Source: Megasphaera sp. AM44-1BH (GTDB lineage: Bacteria; Bacillota; Negativicutes; Veillonellales; Megasphaeraceae). Taken from it: a stretch of 64,000 nt of DNA. Below, one piece after another: positions 1 through 8,707 of the stretch (position 1 is the first letter of the stretch; every line of letters starts with the position of its first letter). Below the pieces are notes generated by a model. The model was not told where the DNA came from, searched no databases, and was given only the letters and a program-made list of their open reading frames with translations. The stretch lies in contig NZ_QSFA01000002.1 of NCBI RefSeq assembly GCF_003467125.1, forward strand, positions 124,001 to 188,000, read 5' to 3'. Made by a program: the position numbers and the translations under genes.

Positions 1-11
1 GAGTGGATGGA

Positions 12-452
12 ATGAGTTTCATCAAGGAATTTAAAGAGTTTGCCATGCGCGGCAATGTCATGGATATGGCTGTCGGCGTCGTAGTCGGCGGTGCCTTTGG
101 CAAGATTGTCACGTCACTGGTCAATAATATTATCATGCCACCTATCGGCGTTCTCCTGGGAGGCATTGATTTTTCTGATTTCTTTATTCCCCTCAGTACG
201 CAGCACGTAGGGAGTCTGGCCGAAGCGAAGGCTGCCGGTATTCCCGTCATTGCCTATGGGGCTTTCCTGAATACGGTACTGGAATTCCTCATCATTGCAT
301 TTTCTATTTTTATTGTCATCCGGCAGCTGAACCGTCTGTTGCCAAAACCGGAACCGGCAGCAGAACCCCGCCTGTGTCCGTATTGCCGTCAGCCTATTGC
401 TGATGATGCGACGCGGTGTCCGCATTGTACGAGCGAATTGCCTGAAAAATAG
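12..452 (+). CDS. mscL: Large-conductance mechanosensitive channel MscL with C-terminal zinc ribbon
   Basis: MscL forms a pentameric inner-membrane pore that opens under osmotic downshock. The N-terminus (MSFIKEFKEFAMRGN) and the following stretch with MDMAVGVVVGGAFG match the family's amphipathic helix and TM1. TM2 lies near residues 75-100. After a Pro-rich linker the protein ends in a CPYC...CPHC zinc ribbon (Cys 122, 125, 136, 139) in place of the plain charged helix of the E. coli protein. ATG at 12 is preferred over the in-frame GTG at 3 because MSFIKEF is the usual start; the ribosome binding site lies at or beyond the window edge. At 146 residues the length is normal. A terminator follows. 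Confidence 0.95.
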   Translation: MSFIKEFKEFAMRGNVMDMAVGVVVGGAFGKIVTSLVNNIIMPPIGVLLGGIDFSDFFIPLSTQHVGSLAEAKAAGIPVIAYGAFLNTVLEFLIIAFSIFIVIRQLNRLLPKPEPAAEPRLCPYCRQPIADDATRCPHCTSELPEK

Positions 453-480
453 CGGAATGTTTGTATAGGTGCATGATGAA

Positions 481-520
481 GCGGGCCTGCCTTATGTGTG
501 GCAGGCCCGTTTAATTTGTT
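481..520 (+). terminator. Rho-independent terminator after mscL
   Basis: CGGGCCTGCC and GGCAGGCCCG pair perfectly around an 8-base loop and are followed by a T-rich tail (TTTAATTTGTTTT). Confidence 0.75.
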
Positions 521-532
521 TTCCGGAGTGTG

Positions 533-1063
533 ATGGACGTGAAAACCAAGTTTGGCGTCACTATTTTTTCTAATGGTGATATGGATATATTGAAAGAATC
601 TCTGCCGGAAGATTTGTGGAGAGATTATCAGTTTTTTTGTAAAAAAGCAGACAGCCACCGCCATAAACAGAGCCCGAAGGCCAGTCTGCTGGTACGGCGC
701 TATGAACGGACTGCTATCATCACATTGTTTACCTTTTTTTCGACGGTGCTGGACAGCTGGCGTATCCGTCAGGGGGCAGCATCCGGCGTATCCCTGTCTA
801 CGGCCTGTCAGGACCTTTTGGAAGACTGCCGGAAATGGAGCGGGAAAGAGGGGGATTTTGCCCATCTGCTGGCTATTGTAAACCGCTATGAAGAAAACCG
901 TCAGGCTGTCCTGGAAAATATTTCAGAAGAAACACGCTGTGACATAGAAAAGAGTATGTGTGCCTTCCTGGACTATATGGAAGGGCAGACCGACCTGCGC
1001 CGCTTTCCCGAAGCGGCATCGGGGACGGAAGGACTGATGAAGCATCTCATGGGCAGTATATGA
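533..1063 (+). CDS. Hypothetical protein, helical, 176 aa
   Basis: I do not recognise this protein. It has no signal peptide or membrane segment and reads as mostly helical. It is rich in charged residues and has scattered cysteines (for example in FFCKKAD, ACQDLLEDC and KSMCAF). ATG at 533 lies 4 bases after GGAG (525-528). GTG at 530 is too close to it and GTG at 539 is an alternative start. It sits alone between two terminators, so it is probably a single-gene unit. Codon use resembles the neighbours. A cytoplasmic protein is inferred; function unknown. Confidence 0.7.
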   Translation: MDVKTKFGVTIFSNGDMDILKESLPEDLWRDYQFFCKKADSHRHKQSPKASLLVRRYERTAIITLFTFFSTVLDSWRIRQGAASGVSLSTACQDLLEDCRKWSGKEGDFAHLLAIVNRYEENRQAVLENISEETRCDIEKSMCAFLDYMEGQTDLRRFPEAASGTEGLMKHLMGSI

Positions 1064-1069
1064 AATCAG

Positions 1070-1118
1070 GCCCCTGTCAGCGAGAACATGGACATCTGGC
1101 TGACAGGGGCTGTTTGTA
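1070..1118 (+). terminator. Probable terminator
   Basis: GCCCCTGTCAGC (1070-1081) pairs with GCTGACAGGGGC (1099-1110) and is followed by TGTTTGTAT. The loop is long (17 bases) and the tail weak, but the stem is perfect. Confidence 0.6.
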
Positions 1119-1152
1119 TAGAAATTTTGCAGGCAAAGGAGCCGCAGGTATA

Positions 1153-1210
1153 TTGCGCTCCCCTTCGTAATTTGCTATACTATAGACAATTAGTTGATTA
1201 AATCAACTAA
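1153..1210 (+). promoter_or_regulatory. Promoter and MarR-type operator of the efflux operon
   Basis: TTGCGC (1153-1158) and TATACT (1176-1181) are 17 bp apart. A 21-bp dyad with 10-bp arms (TTAGTTGATT / AATCAACTAA, 1190-1210) overlaps the expected transcription start. It lies just before the marR-like gene, the standard arrangement for autorepression. Confidence 0.75.
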
Positions 1211-1232
1211 AACAGAAAGGAAGTCATGCTGT

Positions 1233-1694
1233 ATGGATTATCTGAAAGCGGGTCATGATTTTGGTGTCATAAACCGGCGGTCCCAGGCTTATGTGACGGA
1301 AATTTGCCGTCCCTGGGATTTGTCCTATTCCGAACACATCCTCCTCATGAGCCTGTATACGCGCAACGGATGCCAGCAGAGTGAGTTATGCAAAGCAATC
1401 GAAGCGGACAAGGCTCTGGTTGCCCGCTGTGTCAAGACATTGGAAGAGAAGGGGTTCCTGTGCCGCAGGCAAAGTGACCAGGACCGGCGGGTAAAATATA
1501 TTTATCTGACGCAGAAAGCCTGGTCCTTACAGGAACGGATGGAACATTTCTTGAAAAAGTGGGTAGAAGCGCTGGTGCAGGGTATTGATGCAGAGGAGCT
1601 GGACAAGGCTCTGTGCATTATGCATGCTGTCGCCGAAAACGCGGCCCATGCCGATATTCCGGCACTGAGTGCGGTAAAGGAGATGAACGTATGA
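1233..1694 (+). CDS. MarR family transcriptional regulator
   Basis: This 153-residue winged-helix repressor probably controls its own operon, which includes the RND efflux pair that follows. The DNA-binding region (about residues 35-95) shows the MarR pattern: QQSELCKAIEADKALVARCVKTLEEKGF, followed by the wing RRQSDQDRRVKYIYLT. ATG at 1233 is chosen because GAAAGGAAG (1215-1223) precedes it; the frame is open further upstream, but that stretch contains the palindromic operator. The stop codon overlaps the next start (ATGA), which implies translational coupling. Ligand unknown; a toxic amphiphile exported by the pump is the usual inducer in such systems. Confidence 0.88.
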   Translation: MDYLKAGHDFGVINRRSQAYVTEICRPWDLSYSEHILLMSLYTRNGCQQSELCKAIEADKALVARCVKTLEEKGFLCRRQSDQDRRVKYIYLTQKAWSLQERMEHFLKKWVEALVQGIDAEELDKALCIMHAVAENAAHADIPALSAVKEMNV

Positions 1695-2782
1695 AGAGGA
1701 ATGGAACCTATATGGCACTGACCCTGATGGTCGTACTGGCGCTTTTCGTATCGGGATGCGGCCAGAAGACGGAGCAGCCGGAACAGGCCCAGCTGGTCAA
1801 GGTCATCCGGGCCGGCAGCGACAGGGCTGGCAGTACGGCAGGAACCTATTCCGGTACGGTAAAGGGCCGTTATCAGAGCAATCTGTCCTTTCAGGCCGGA
1901 GGACGGATTACGGCGCGGAATGTGCAGCTTGGCTCCCAGGTCCGTGCCGGGGATGTCCTCATGACGATCGATCCGAAGGACATCACCCAGGCCGTCAATC
2001 AGACCCAGGCCCAGGTAGACGCAGCGGCAGCTCAACTGCAGCTGGCCCAGTCGAACCTCGCCCGCTATCAGCAGCTGTATCAGATGGACGCCATCAGCGC
2101 CTCCGTACTTGACCAGTACCAGACGGCGTACGATCAGGCCGCTGCCCAGTACAATCAGGCTCTGGCAGCCCGGCAGGCACAGGAAAACCAGTTGTCCTAC
2201 ACCCAGCTTACGGCTGATGCCGACGGCGTCATTTCCGCTGTTTCCGCCGAAGTTGGTCAGGTCGTGGCGGCTGGCCAGACCGTCGTCACCCTCGTCCATT
2301 CGGGGGACCTGGAAGTCAAAGTCAATGTACCGGAAAACAAACTGGCCGATTTTCCTGTCGGCCGGAACGTATCTGTATCCTTCTGGGCACTGCAGGGCCA
2401 GACTGTGCCAGGCGTCGTCCGTGAAGTCTCGCCTATGGCGGATGCAGCGTCCCGGACCTATGAAGTCGATATTTCCCTGCCCAATCCTCCCGACGGAATG
2501 CAACTCGGCATGACGGCGACTGTAGCCAACGGCACCGAAGAAGCATCTGCCGCTGATTCCTTCACCCTGCCTCTGTCAGCCATCTATCAGACCGGTGATA
2601 CGCCCCGGGTATGGGTCGTCGGCAGTGATCACACCCTGTCTCTCAAAGACGTGACCATTACGGATTTCGGCGATAATACAGTACAGGTCACGGGCCTTAT
2701 GCGGGGAGAAAAAGTCGTGACAGCCGGTGTCCATATGCTCAGTGCCGGTGAAACCGTGCGGATAGAGGGGGAAGATAAATGA
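1691..2782 (+). CDS. RND efflux periplasmic adaptor (membrane fusion) lipoprotein
   Basis: This adaptor links the inner-membrane RND pump to an outer-membrane channel. The N-terminus carries a lipoprotein signal with lipobox LFVSGC (Cys 23). It is followed by a lipoyl-like barrel half, a Gln/Ala-rich coiled-coil hairpin (about residues 95-170, many QxQ repeats), the second lipoyl half (GVISAVSAEVGQVV) and a beta-barrel domain. At 363 residues it has the family length. ATG at 1691 overlaps the marR stop, and the gene's own stop overlaps the pump start at 2779, so the three genes form one operon. Substrate cannot be read from sequence. Confidence 0.92.
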   Translation: MKRNGTYMALTLMVVLALFVSGCGQKTEQPEQAQLVKVIRAGSDRAGSTAGTYSGTVKGRYQSNLSFQAGGRITARNVQLGSQVRAGDVLMTIDPKDITQAVNQTQAQVDAAAAQLQLAQSNLARYQQLYQMDAISASVLDQYQTAYDQAAAQYNQALAARQAQENQLSYTQLTADADGVISAVSAEVGQVVAAGQTVVTLVHSGDLEVKVNVPENKLADFPVGRNVSVSFWALQGQTVPGVVREVSPMADAASRTYEVDISLPNPPDGMQLGMTATVANGTEEASAADSFTLPLSAIYQTGDTPRVWVVGSDHTLSLKDVTITDFGDNTVQVTGLMRGEKVVTAGVHMLSAGETVRIEGEDK

Positions 2783-5700
2783 GAAATTTATCAGAAGTTT
2801 CTATCCATAACCGGGTCCTCGTCTGGTATTTCATCATCCTCATTGCCATTGCCGGCATATTTTCCTACATGAAACTGGGCCGTATGGAAGACCCGACCTA
2901 TACGGTGCGGACCATGGTCGTTTCCGTAGCCTGGCCCGGCGCGACGGCAGAGCAGATGCAGGAACAGGTGACCGATAAAATCGAAAAGAAACTGCAGGAT
3001 ACACCGAACCTCGATTATATCAAAAGCTATTCCCGGCCCGGCCAGTCGGTCATTTACGTATACCTGGACGACAAAGCTCCCAGGGATAGTATCCGCAGTA
3101 CGTGGCATGAAGTGCGGAACCTGACGGAAGATATGAAAAAAGACCTGCCCGACGGTGTGTATGGTCCCTATTATAACGATCGCTTTGATGATGTCTATGG
3201 CTCCATCTATGCCATTACCGGCGATGGTTATTCCTATGAAGAACTGCGGCAGAAAGCCGAAAAGATCCGCCGCATGATGATGTCCGTCGATGATGTCAGC
3301 AAGGTAGAACTCGTAGGGGAACAGACGGAAAAAGTCTATATCGAAGTAGCCAATTCCAAACTGGCTGAACTGGGCATTGCGCCGACAACCATTGCCGATG
3401 CCGTCAAAGGACAGAATGCCATGACACCGGCCGGTATGGTCGATACGAAGTCGGATAATGTTTATCTTCGTCTGTCCGGTGTCTTTGAAGATGTAGAGGC
3501 CATCCGCAACCTGCCCATCAATGCCAATGGCCGCGTATTCCGCCTCGGCGACATTGCGACAGTAGAACGGAGATACACCGAGCCATCGGATCCCAAAATG
3601 TTCTATAACGGAAAACCCGCCGTCGGCATCGCCCTGTCCATGAAGAGCGGTGGCAACAATCTGCAGCTCGGCGAAAACCTGAAGAAACTGCAGCAGAGTG
3701 TCAAGTCTGACCTGCCGGCAGGAATGGAAATCCATCAGGTATCGGATCAGCCGCAGGTAGTCAAAGAATCCATCAGCGACTTTATCAATACTCTGCGGGA
3801 AGCCATTATCATCGTCCTCGTCGTCAGCTTTCTCAGTCTGGGCCTTCGTACGGGCCTGGTCGTCGCATTCTGTATCCCCCTGGTCCTTACGGGCGTTTTC
3901 TGCGTGATGGAAGTGTTTGGCATTGACCTGCATAAAGTATCCCTTGGCTCGCTCATCATCGCCCTGGGCCTTCTCGTCGATGATGCCATCATTGCCGTAG
4001 AAATGATGACCGTCCAGCTGGAAAAGGGGATGAACCGTGTTGATGCGGCCTGTTATGCCTTCAAGGCGACAGCCAAGCCCATGCTGACAGGGACCCTCAT
4101 TACCTGTGCCGGATTCATTCCCGTTGCCTTTGCCGACGGGGCGGCATCGGAATTCTGCAAAGACCTGTTTCCCGTCATCACGGCATCGCTGGTTTTGTCG
4201 TGGATCGTATCGGTCATGGTAGCGCCCCTCTTTGGCTACTATCTCATCAAACCGAAAGTCAGTAAAGACGAAAAGCCGGAACCCCTGTATCAGAGCCGCT
4301 TTTACGTCTTTTTCCGCAAGGTCCTGACATGGTGCCTGACTCATCGCATCATCGTCATTGGCGGCACGGCGGCCTTGTTCGTCCTCTCCCTGGGTCTCAT
4401 GAAACTCATTCCCCAGGAATTTTTCCCGCCGTCCCTGCGTCCCGAACTGATTGTGGAAATGACGCTCCCTGAAGGATCTTCCATGCAGGCGACCCAGAAT
4501 GAGGCAGCCCGCTTTGCCCAGTATCTCGATACGCAGCAGGCCCAGCTGAAGGATTATTCCTACTATGTCGGCGAAGGGGCCCCGCGGTTTGTCCTTACGA
4601 TTGAACCGGTATTGCCGGCCAATAATTACGCCCAGTTTGTCGTCGTCGCAAAAGACACGCAAACCCGGGAGGCCCTGACGAAGGAAATCAAGCAGGAAAT
4701 GGCGGACAAGTTCCCCAATGTCCGCTGCAATGTCAAGAACGTTCCTCTCGGTCCGCCGTCGGATTATCCCATCATGCTGCGCGTATCCGGTTATGATACG
4801 GACAAGGTCAAAGCCTATGCCCAGCAGATTGCCGACCGCATTGCCAAAGATCCCAATACGGAAAACGTATTCCTCAACTGGAATCAGAAAAATAAGGTCA
4901 TGCATGTCGAACTGGACCAGAATAAACTGCGGGCTATGGGGATTTCCGGCCAGAATATCGCCCAGACCCTGTATACGGAATTGTCCGGTGCGACGGTGGC
5001 ACAGTATTATGCCGGCGATAAGACCATCGGTATCCAGCTCCGCCTTCAGGACAGCGACCGCAATGACCTTTCCAAGATCAAGAGTCTCCCTGTCTACGTC
5101 GGCCAGGCCGGCTATGTGCCGCTGGAACAGATTGCCCGTATCTCCTACGAAGGGGAAGACGGCCTCATCTGGCGCCGGGACCTGAAACCGACCATCACCA
5201 TCAATGGCGGCATCAAGTCGGGGACGGCGAACGACGCGACCCAGAAGGCCTACGATTCCATTGCCGATATCCGGGAAAACATGCCTTTCGGCTATACTGT
5301 TGAAGTAGATGGTGCTCTGGAAAACAGCCAGAAATCACTGAACTATCTGCTCGTTCCCGTGCCGGTCATGATCATCATCATCATGACACTGCTCATGTTC
5401 CAGCTCCGCAGCCCATCGCTGATGGTACTGGCACTGGTCACGGCTCCTATGGGACTTATCGGCGTATCCCTGGGGATGCTCCTCTTTGGCAAATCCCTGG
5501 GATTCGTGGCCTATCTGGGAATCCTGGCTCTGGGCGGAATGATTATCCGCAACTCGATCATCCTCCTGGACCAGATCCAGAAGCATATGGCAGCCGGGGA
5601 AGACCCGTGGCACGCTATCATCGACTCGGCGGTCATGCGCTTCCGGCCCATCATGCTGATAGCGGCAGCGGCCATCCTGGGGATGATTCCCCTCATGCGC

Positions 5701-5823
5701 AGCGTCTTCTGGGGCCCTCTGGCTGTCGCCATCGCCAGCGGACTGTTCGTAGCGACGGTCCTGACCCTCTTAGTCCTTCCGACCATGTACGCTGCCTGGT
5801 TCAAAGTCAGACGCACGTCCTGA
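2779..5823 (+). CDS. RND family efflux pump, inner-membrane permease (AcrB/MexB-like)
   Basis: This proton-driven RND transporter has 1014 residues, the full family length. TM1 lies near residues 10-30, a periplasmic porter domain follows, TM2-6 run from about 335 to 475, TM7 is near 525, a second porter domain follows, and TM8-12 run from about 855 to 1005. The conserved proton-relay pair is visible in GLLVDDAI near residue 400. The start overlaps the adaptor stop (ATGA). No outer-membrane TolC-like gene follows; the next gene is a flavodoxin after a hairpin, so the complex must borrow a channel encoded elsewhere. Confidence 0.95.
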   Translation: MRNLSEVSIHNRVLVWYFIILIAIAGIFSYMKLGRMEDPTYTVRTMVVSVAWPGATAEQMQEQVTDKIEKKLQDTPNLDYIKSYSRPGQSVIYVYLDDKAPRDSIRSTWHEVRNLTEDMKKDLPDGVYGPYYNDRFDDVYGSIYAITGDGYSYEELRQKAEKIRRMMMSVDDVSKVELVGEQTEKVYIEVANSKLAELGIAPTTIADAVKGQNAMTPAGMVDTKSDNVYLRLSGVFEDVEAIRNLPINANGRVFRLGDIATVERRYTEPSDPKMFYNGKPAVGIALSMKSGGNNLQLGENLKKLQQSVKSDLPAGMEIHQVSDQPQVVKESISDFINTLREAIIIVLVVSFLSLGLRTGLVVAFCIPLVLTGVFCVMEVFGIDLHKVSLGSLIIALGLLVDDAIIAVEMMTVQLEKGMNRVDAACYAFKATAKPMLTGTLITCAGFIPVAFADGAASEFCKDLFPVITASLVLSWIVSVMVAPLFGYYLIKPKVSKDEKPEPLYQSRFYVFFRKVLTWCLTHRIIVIGGTAALFVLSLGLMKLIPQEFFPPSLRPELIVEMTLPEGSSMQATQNEAARFAQYLDTQQAQLKDYSYYVGEGAPRFVLTIEPVLPANNYAQFVVVAKDTQTREALTKEIKQEMADKFPNVRCNVKNVPLGPPSDYPIMLRVSGYDTDKVKAYAQQIADRIAKDPNTENVFLNWNQKNKVMHVELDQNKLRAMGISGQNIAQTLYTELSGATVAQYYAGDKTIGIQLRLQDSDRNDLSKIKSLPVYVGQAGYVPLEQIARISYEGEDGLIWRRDLKPTITINGGIKSGTANDATQKAYDSIADIRENMPFGYTVEVDGALENSQKSLNYLLVPVPVMIIIIMTLLMFQLRSPSLMVLALVTAPMGLIGVSLGMLLFGKSLGFVAYLGILALGGMIIRNSIILLDQIQKHMAAGEDPWHAIIDSAVMRFRPIMLIAAAAILGMIPLMRSVFWGPLAVAIASGLFVATVLTLLVLPTMYAAWFKVRRTS

Positions 5824-5859
5824 TAGGGACAACTAATTCAATATAACCAAGCCAATGCT

Positions 5860-5912
5860 GAGGCTGCGGTACCATGAGCTTTTACGGTTCTGGTGCCGCA
5901 GCCTCTGTTTGG
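5860..5912 (+). terminator. Terminator after the RND operon
   Basis: GAGGCTGCGGTACCA (5860-5874) pairs with TGGTGCCGCAGCCTC (5891-5905) with one G-U pair. The tail TGTTTGG is poor in T. Confidence 0.6.
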
Positions 5913-6046
5913 TATATCTGACTTTAGAAATGCCTGAAAGGCATTTCTTAACTCAATATAATAAGCATTTTACATACCATAACCGGAGCCATATAATACA
6001 AGCAGGAAATGAAAATAGTCAGGAGTCAGGAAGGGAGCAGAGCCTT

Positions 6047-6781
6047 ATGAAAAAAGAATTGATTATTGCAGTATGCAGCCTTACGATGATGGCGGCATTG
6101 ACCGCTTGTGGTCCGGCAGTGACAGGAAAAACCGAAGGATCGTCGGCGCAGACCATGGAACTGGAAAATCAGAAAACGTCAGCGTCTGTTATCCACAATC
6201 CTATGGGAAATTCCCATAAAATCCTCATCGCCTATTTCACCTATCCGGAAAATACGGACGCCAAAGCCATTCATTCAGATAAATACGATGTCATGGCATC
6301 GGCCAGCCTGAATGCCAGAGATGGGAAAGCCGTTGGCAATAACGCTGTCCTTGCGATGTATATGGCGGGAAAAACCGGCGCGGATACCGTATCCATCCTG
6401 ACAGAAAAGCCCTATCCGGAAAGTTATGATGAAACGGTGGCACAGGGAAAAAAGGAAATAGAAAATAGTGAATTGCCGGCCTTGAAAACCCACGTGACCG
6501 ATTTGAGCGGCTATGACACGGTGATACTGATTTATCCGAACTGGTGGGGTACACTGCCGGCACCGGTACAGACCTTCCTCCATGATACGGACCTGTCAGG
6601 GAAAAATATTTATGCTGTCGTTACATCCGGTGGCAGCGGATTCTCCGATACGATACAGCTCATCCAGCAGCTGGAACCGGGAGCTTCGGTGAAAGAAGGT
6701 TTTGCCCTTCATCACAGCGATATGGCCGATGCCGAAGGGGCGGCCCAGAAGTGGCTGGAAACGACAGGATGGCTGCAATAA
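6047..6781 (+). CDS. Lipid-anchored flavodoxin-like protein
   Basis: This FMN-binding flavodoxin-fold protein (flavodoxin_4 type) is predicted to be anchored outside the inner membrane. The signal peptide ends in a lipobox ALTAC (Cys 21), followed by a short Gly/Ser/Gln-rich linker. The flavodoxin domain starts at about residue 60 with ILIAYFTYPEN, an atypical phosphate loop, and includes the flavin-stacking segment YPNWWGTLPAP and VTSGGSGFSD. ATG at 6047 follows AAGGGAG (6032-6038). It is the first gene of the flavodoxin-rich block. Partner proteins are probably the exported reductases downstream; that is inference. Confidence 0.87.
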   Translation: MKKELIIAVCSLTMMAALTACGPAVTGKTEGSSAQTMELENQKTSASVIHNPMGNSHKILIAYFTYPENTDAKAIHSDKYDVMASASLNARDGKAVGNNAVLAMYMAGKTGADTVSILTEKPYPESYDETVAQGKKEIENSELPALKTHVTDLSGYDTVILIYPNWWGTLPAPVQTFLHDTDLSGKNIYAVVTSGGSGFSDTIQLIQQLEPGASVKEGFALHHSDMADAEGAAQKWLETTGWLQ

Positions 6782-6832
6782 GTGTACGATAGTTTATGTG
6801 AATCATGAAGTCTGAGAAATGAGGGGGATACT

Positions 6833-7240
6833 ATGTTTATACGGGAAATGGCAGAACGGGTACATCTTTCGGAAGATACCCTGCGGTATTATGAAAAAAT
6901 CGGATTGCTGGCCCACGTTCCCCGCGATGCCGGCGGGCACCGCGTATATAGCAGCAGAGAAATCAAAGAAATCGAGCAGATTATGTATCTAAAAGCCAGC
7001 GGACTTTCGCTGACCGATATCCGGCAGTATCTGGAACTGACACAGAGTGGCAAAGAAGGAAAGGAACAGCAGCATATTTTATTACTGGCGACGCAGAAAA
7101 CACTGATCCGGAAGATGGAAGACTTAGAGCAGGCTTTGAAGAAAGTCGATCATTTATTGAAAATCCAGAATCGTACATATATGTCAGTCTGCTCTCAGAC
7201 GGTATCTGAATGGACTCAGGATGCAGTCTCCTATGTATGA
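6833..7240 (+). CDS. MerR family transcriptional regulator (135 aa)
   Basis: The N-terminal helix-turn-helix starts MFIREMAERVHLSEDTLRYY and includes the EKIGLL wing, typical of MerR proteins, followed by a coiled-coil dimer helix (about residues 75-120). The C-terminus is short and has one Cys (SVCSQTV), so it is not a classic metal sensor and resembles the aldehyde/redox-responsive branch. It lies between two flavodoxin genes on the same strand and starts 51 bases after the first. GAGGGGG precedes ATG at 6833. It probably regulates the flavodoxin block; no clear 19-bp-spacer promoter was found immediately upstream. Confidence 0.88.
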   Translation: MFIREMAERVHLSEDTLRYYEKIGLLAHVPRDAGGHRVYSSREIKEIEQIMYLKASGLSLTDIRQYLELTQSGKEGKEQQHILLLATQKTLIRKMEDLEQALKKVDHLLKIQNRTYMSVCSQTVSEWTQDAVSYV

Positions 7241-7259
7241 CACGAAATAAGGAGAACGT

Positions 7260-7790
7260 ATGAAAGAGACAGCTATTATTTATTATTCTCTTGCCAATGG
7301 CAATACCTACAGCATTGCCCGCAGAATACAGCAGCAGGCCGGCGGCCGGCTGATCCGCATTGAGACAGTCCGTCCCTATACGGGAAGCTATGACAATATC
7401 GTGGCTGCAGGACAAGAAGAAGTAAACCGGCTTTATTGCCCGCCATTGCAGCCTGCAGATATCCATTGGGATGATATAGGTACGGTGATACTGGGGACAC
7501 CTACCTGGTGGTATACTATGGCACCGGCTATGCGTACCTTTCTGACGGAGCATGATTTCCATGGTAAGATCGTGATTCCCTTTGTCACTAATGGCGGATG
7601 GCCGGGACATGTCATGGAGGACATAGCTTCACTGATACCCGGCTCGCTAATCCGATGTCCGCTTACGGTAACCTTTGATGTAGCCGGAAAAGGGACAATC
7701 GAACAAAGCACGCCTGATTTGTCTGAATGGCTGCAGCAGGTACGCCATATCGTGGCGCCAGAGTCATCTGAGCACCCGGCTGCCATCTGA
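7260..7790 (+). CDS. Flavodoxin-like protein, cytoplasmic (176 aa)
   Basis: This flavodoxin-fold protein has no signal peptide. The phosphate-binding loop is YYSLANGNTYSIAR near the N-terminus. TPTWWYTMAPAMRTFL carries the Trp pair that normally covers the flavin, and FVTNGGWPGH forms the second flavin loop. It starts 19 bases after the merR stop with a GGAGAA ribosome binding site and is followed 20 bases later by a LysR gene, so the genes look co-transcribed. It may act as a quinone/flavin reductase or electron carrier; the exact activity is not visible. Confidence 0.85.
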   Translation: MKETAIIYYSLANGNTYSIARRIQQQAGGRLIRIETVRPYTGSYDNIVAAGQEEVNRLYCPPLQPADIHWDDIGTVILGTPTWWYTMAPAMRTFLTEHDFHGKIVIPFVTNGGWPGHVMEDIASLIPGSLIRCPLTVTFDVAGKGTIEQSTPDLSEWLQQVRHIVAPESSEHPAAI

Positions 7791-7810
7791 AAGAAACGAG
7801 AGGATATGCC

Positions 7811-8695
7811 ATGGAATTTCGTGTACTCTACTATTTTCTGACCGTAGCCAGAGAAGGAAATATTACCCGTGCAGCCTCGGTGCTGCATATGACCCAGCCT
7901 ACATTATCACGACAACTGGCTCAATTGGAAGAGGAATTGGGTGCTCCTCTTTTGGTGAGAGGAAGACACTGTGTATCTCTGACAAAGGAAGGGCGGATGC
8001 TGTTGCGTCGGGCTGAAGAAATTACGGATCTGGTTGCCCATACGCGGCAGGAAATTGCCCATGCTGATGATTGCGTGGATGGATGCATCACTATGGGCTG
8101 TGGAATTTTGTCATCGGGCCATCTGCTGGCTGACCTGATAAGACAGTACCACCAGCGGTTTCCCTTGGTAACATTTGATTTATATACAGGAACAGCAGAT
8201 GAAGTGACAGAACGTATGCAGGATGGACTTATTGATATCGGACTGCTATTAGAACCAACTGATTTGGAACAATTTGATTATGTCCGGCTGCCCATTGCAG
8301 AGACGTGGCAGGTATTCATGCGCAGTGATGATCCGTTGGCAGAAAAGGAATGTGTCAGTCCGGAAGATTTACTGTCTGCACCAGTTATTTTACCGCGACG
8401 CATGAAAGTTCAAAGTGAACTGGCTAATTGGTTTGGAACCGTATATGAGAAATTAGATATATTGCTTACAACGAATTTTTCGACAAACGGTATTATTATG
8501 GTTACACATGGGCTGGGACGGCTTCTCTGCATCAGCGGATCCCTTCCGTACATGGATAAGACACATATTGCAGCACGTTCTTTAAATCCCTTTTTGCAAG
8601 TCACAGCTGTCCTGGCCTGGAAGCGGGGGGCGGTCCACAGTGAGGCAACGGAACGATTTATCCAGCTCATTAGGAAACAAAGCCAATCGAGATAA
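7811..8695 (+). CDS. LysR family transcriptional regulator
   Basis: This 294-residue protein has the classic LysR N-terminal winged helix-turn-helix (MEFRVLYYFLTVAREGN, then MTQPTLSRQLAQLEEELG) and a periplasmic-binding-like effector domain from about residue 90. Unusually for LysR it is encoded on the same strand as its neighbours and not divergently. It starts 20 bases after the flavodoxin and ends 12 bases before the SGNH hydrolase. AGAGGATA precedes the start. It most likely controls genes of this redox block. The effector is unknown. Confidence 0.92.
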   Translation: MEFRVLYYFLTVAREGNITRAASVLHMTQPTLSRQLAQLEEELGAPLLVRGRHCVSLTKEGRMLLRRAEEITDLVAHTRQEIAHADDCVDGCITMGCGILSSGHLLADLIRQYHQRFPLVTFDLYTGTADEVTERMQDGLIDIGLLLEPTDLEQFDYVRLPIAETWQVFMRSDDPLAEKECVSPEDLLSAPVILPRRMKVQSELANWFGTVYEKLDILLTTNFSTNGIIMVTHGLGRLLCISGSLPYMDKTHIAARSLNPFLQVTAVLAWKRGAVHSEATERFIQLIRKQSQSR

Positions 8696-8707
8696 AGGAG
8701 TAAAGCT

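Noticed and set aside
2791..4905. Long open frame (704 codons) on the minus strand opposite the RND pump
   Set aside because: It is antisense to a full-length, well-conserved RND permease; its translation is His/Asp-rich and has no family features.
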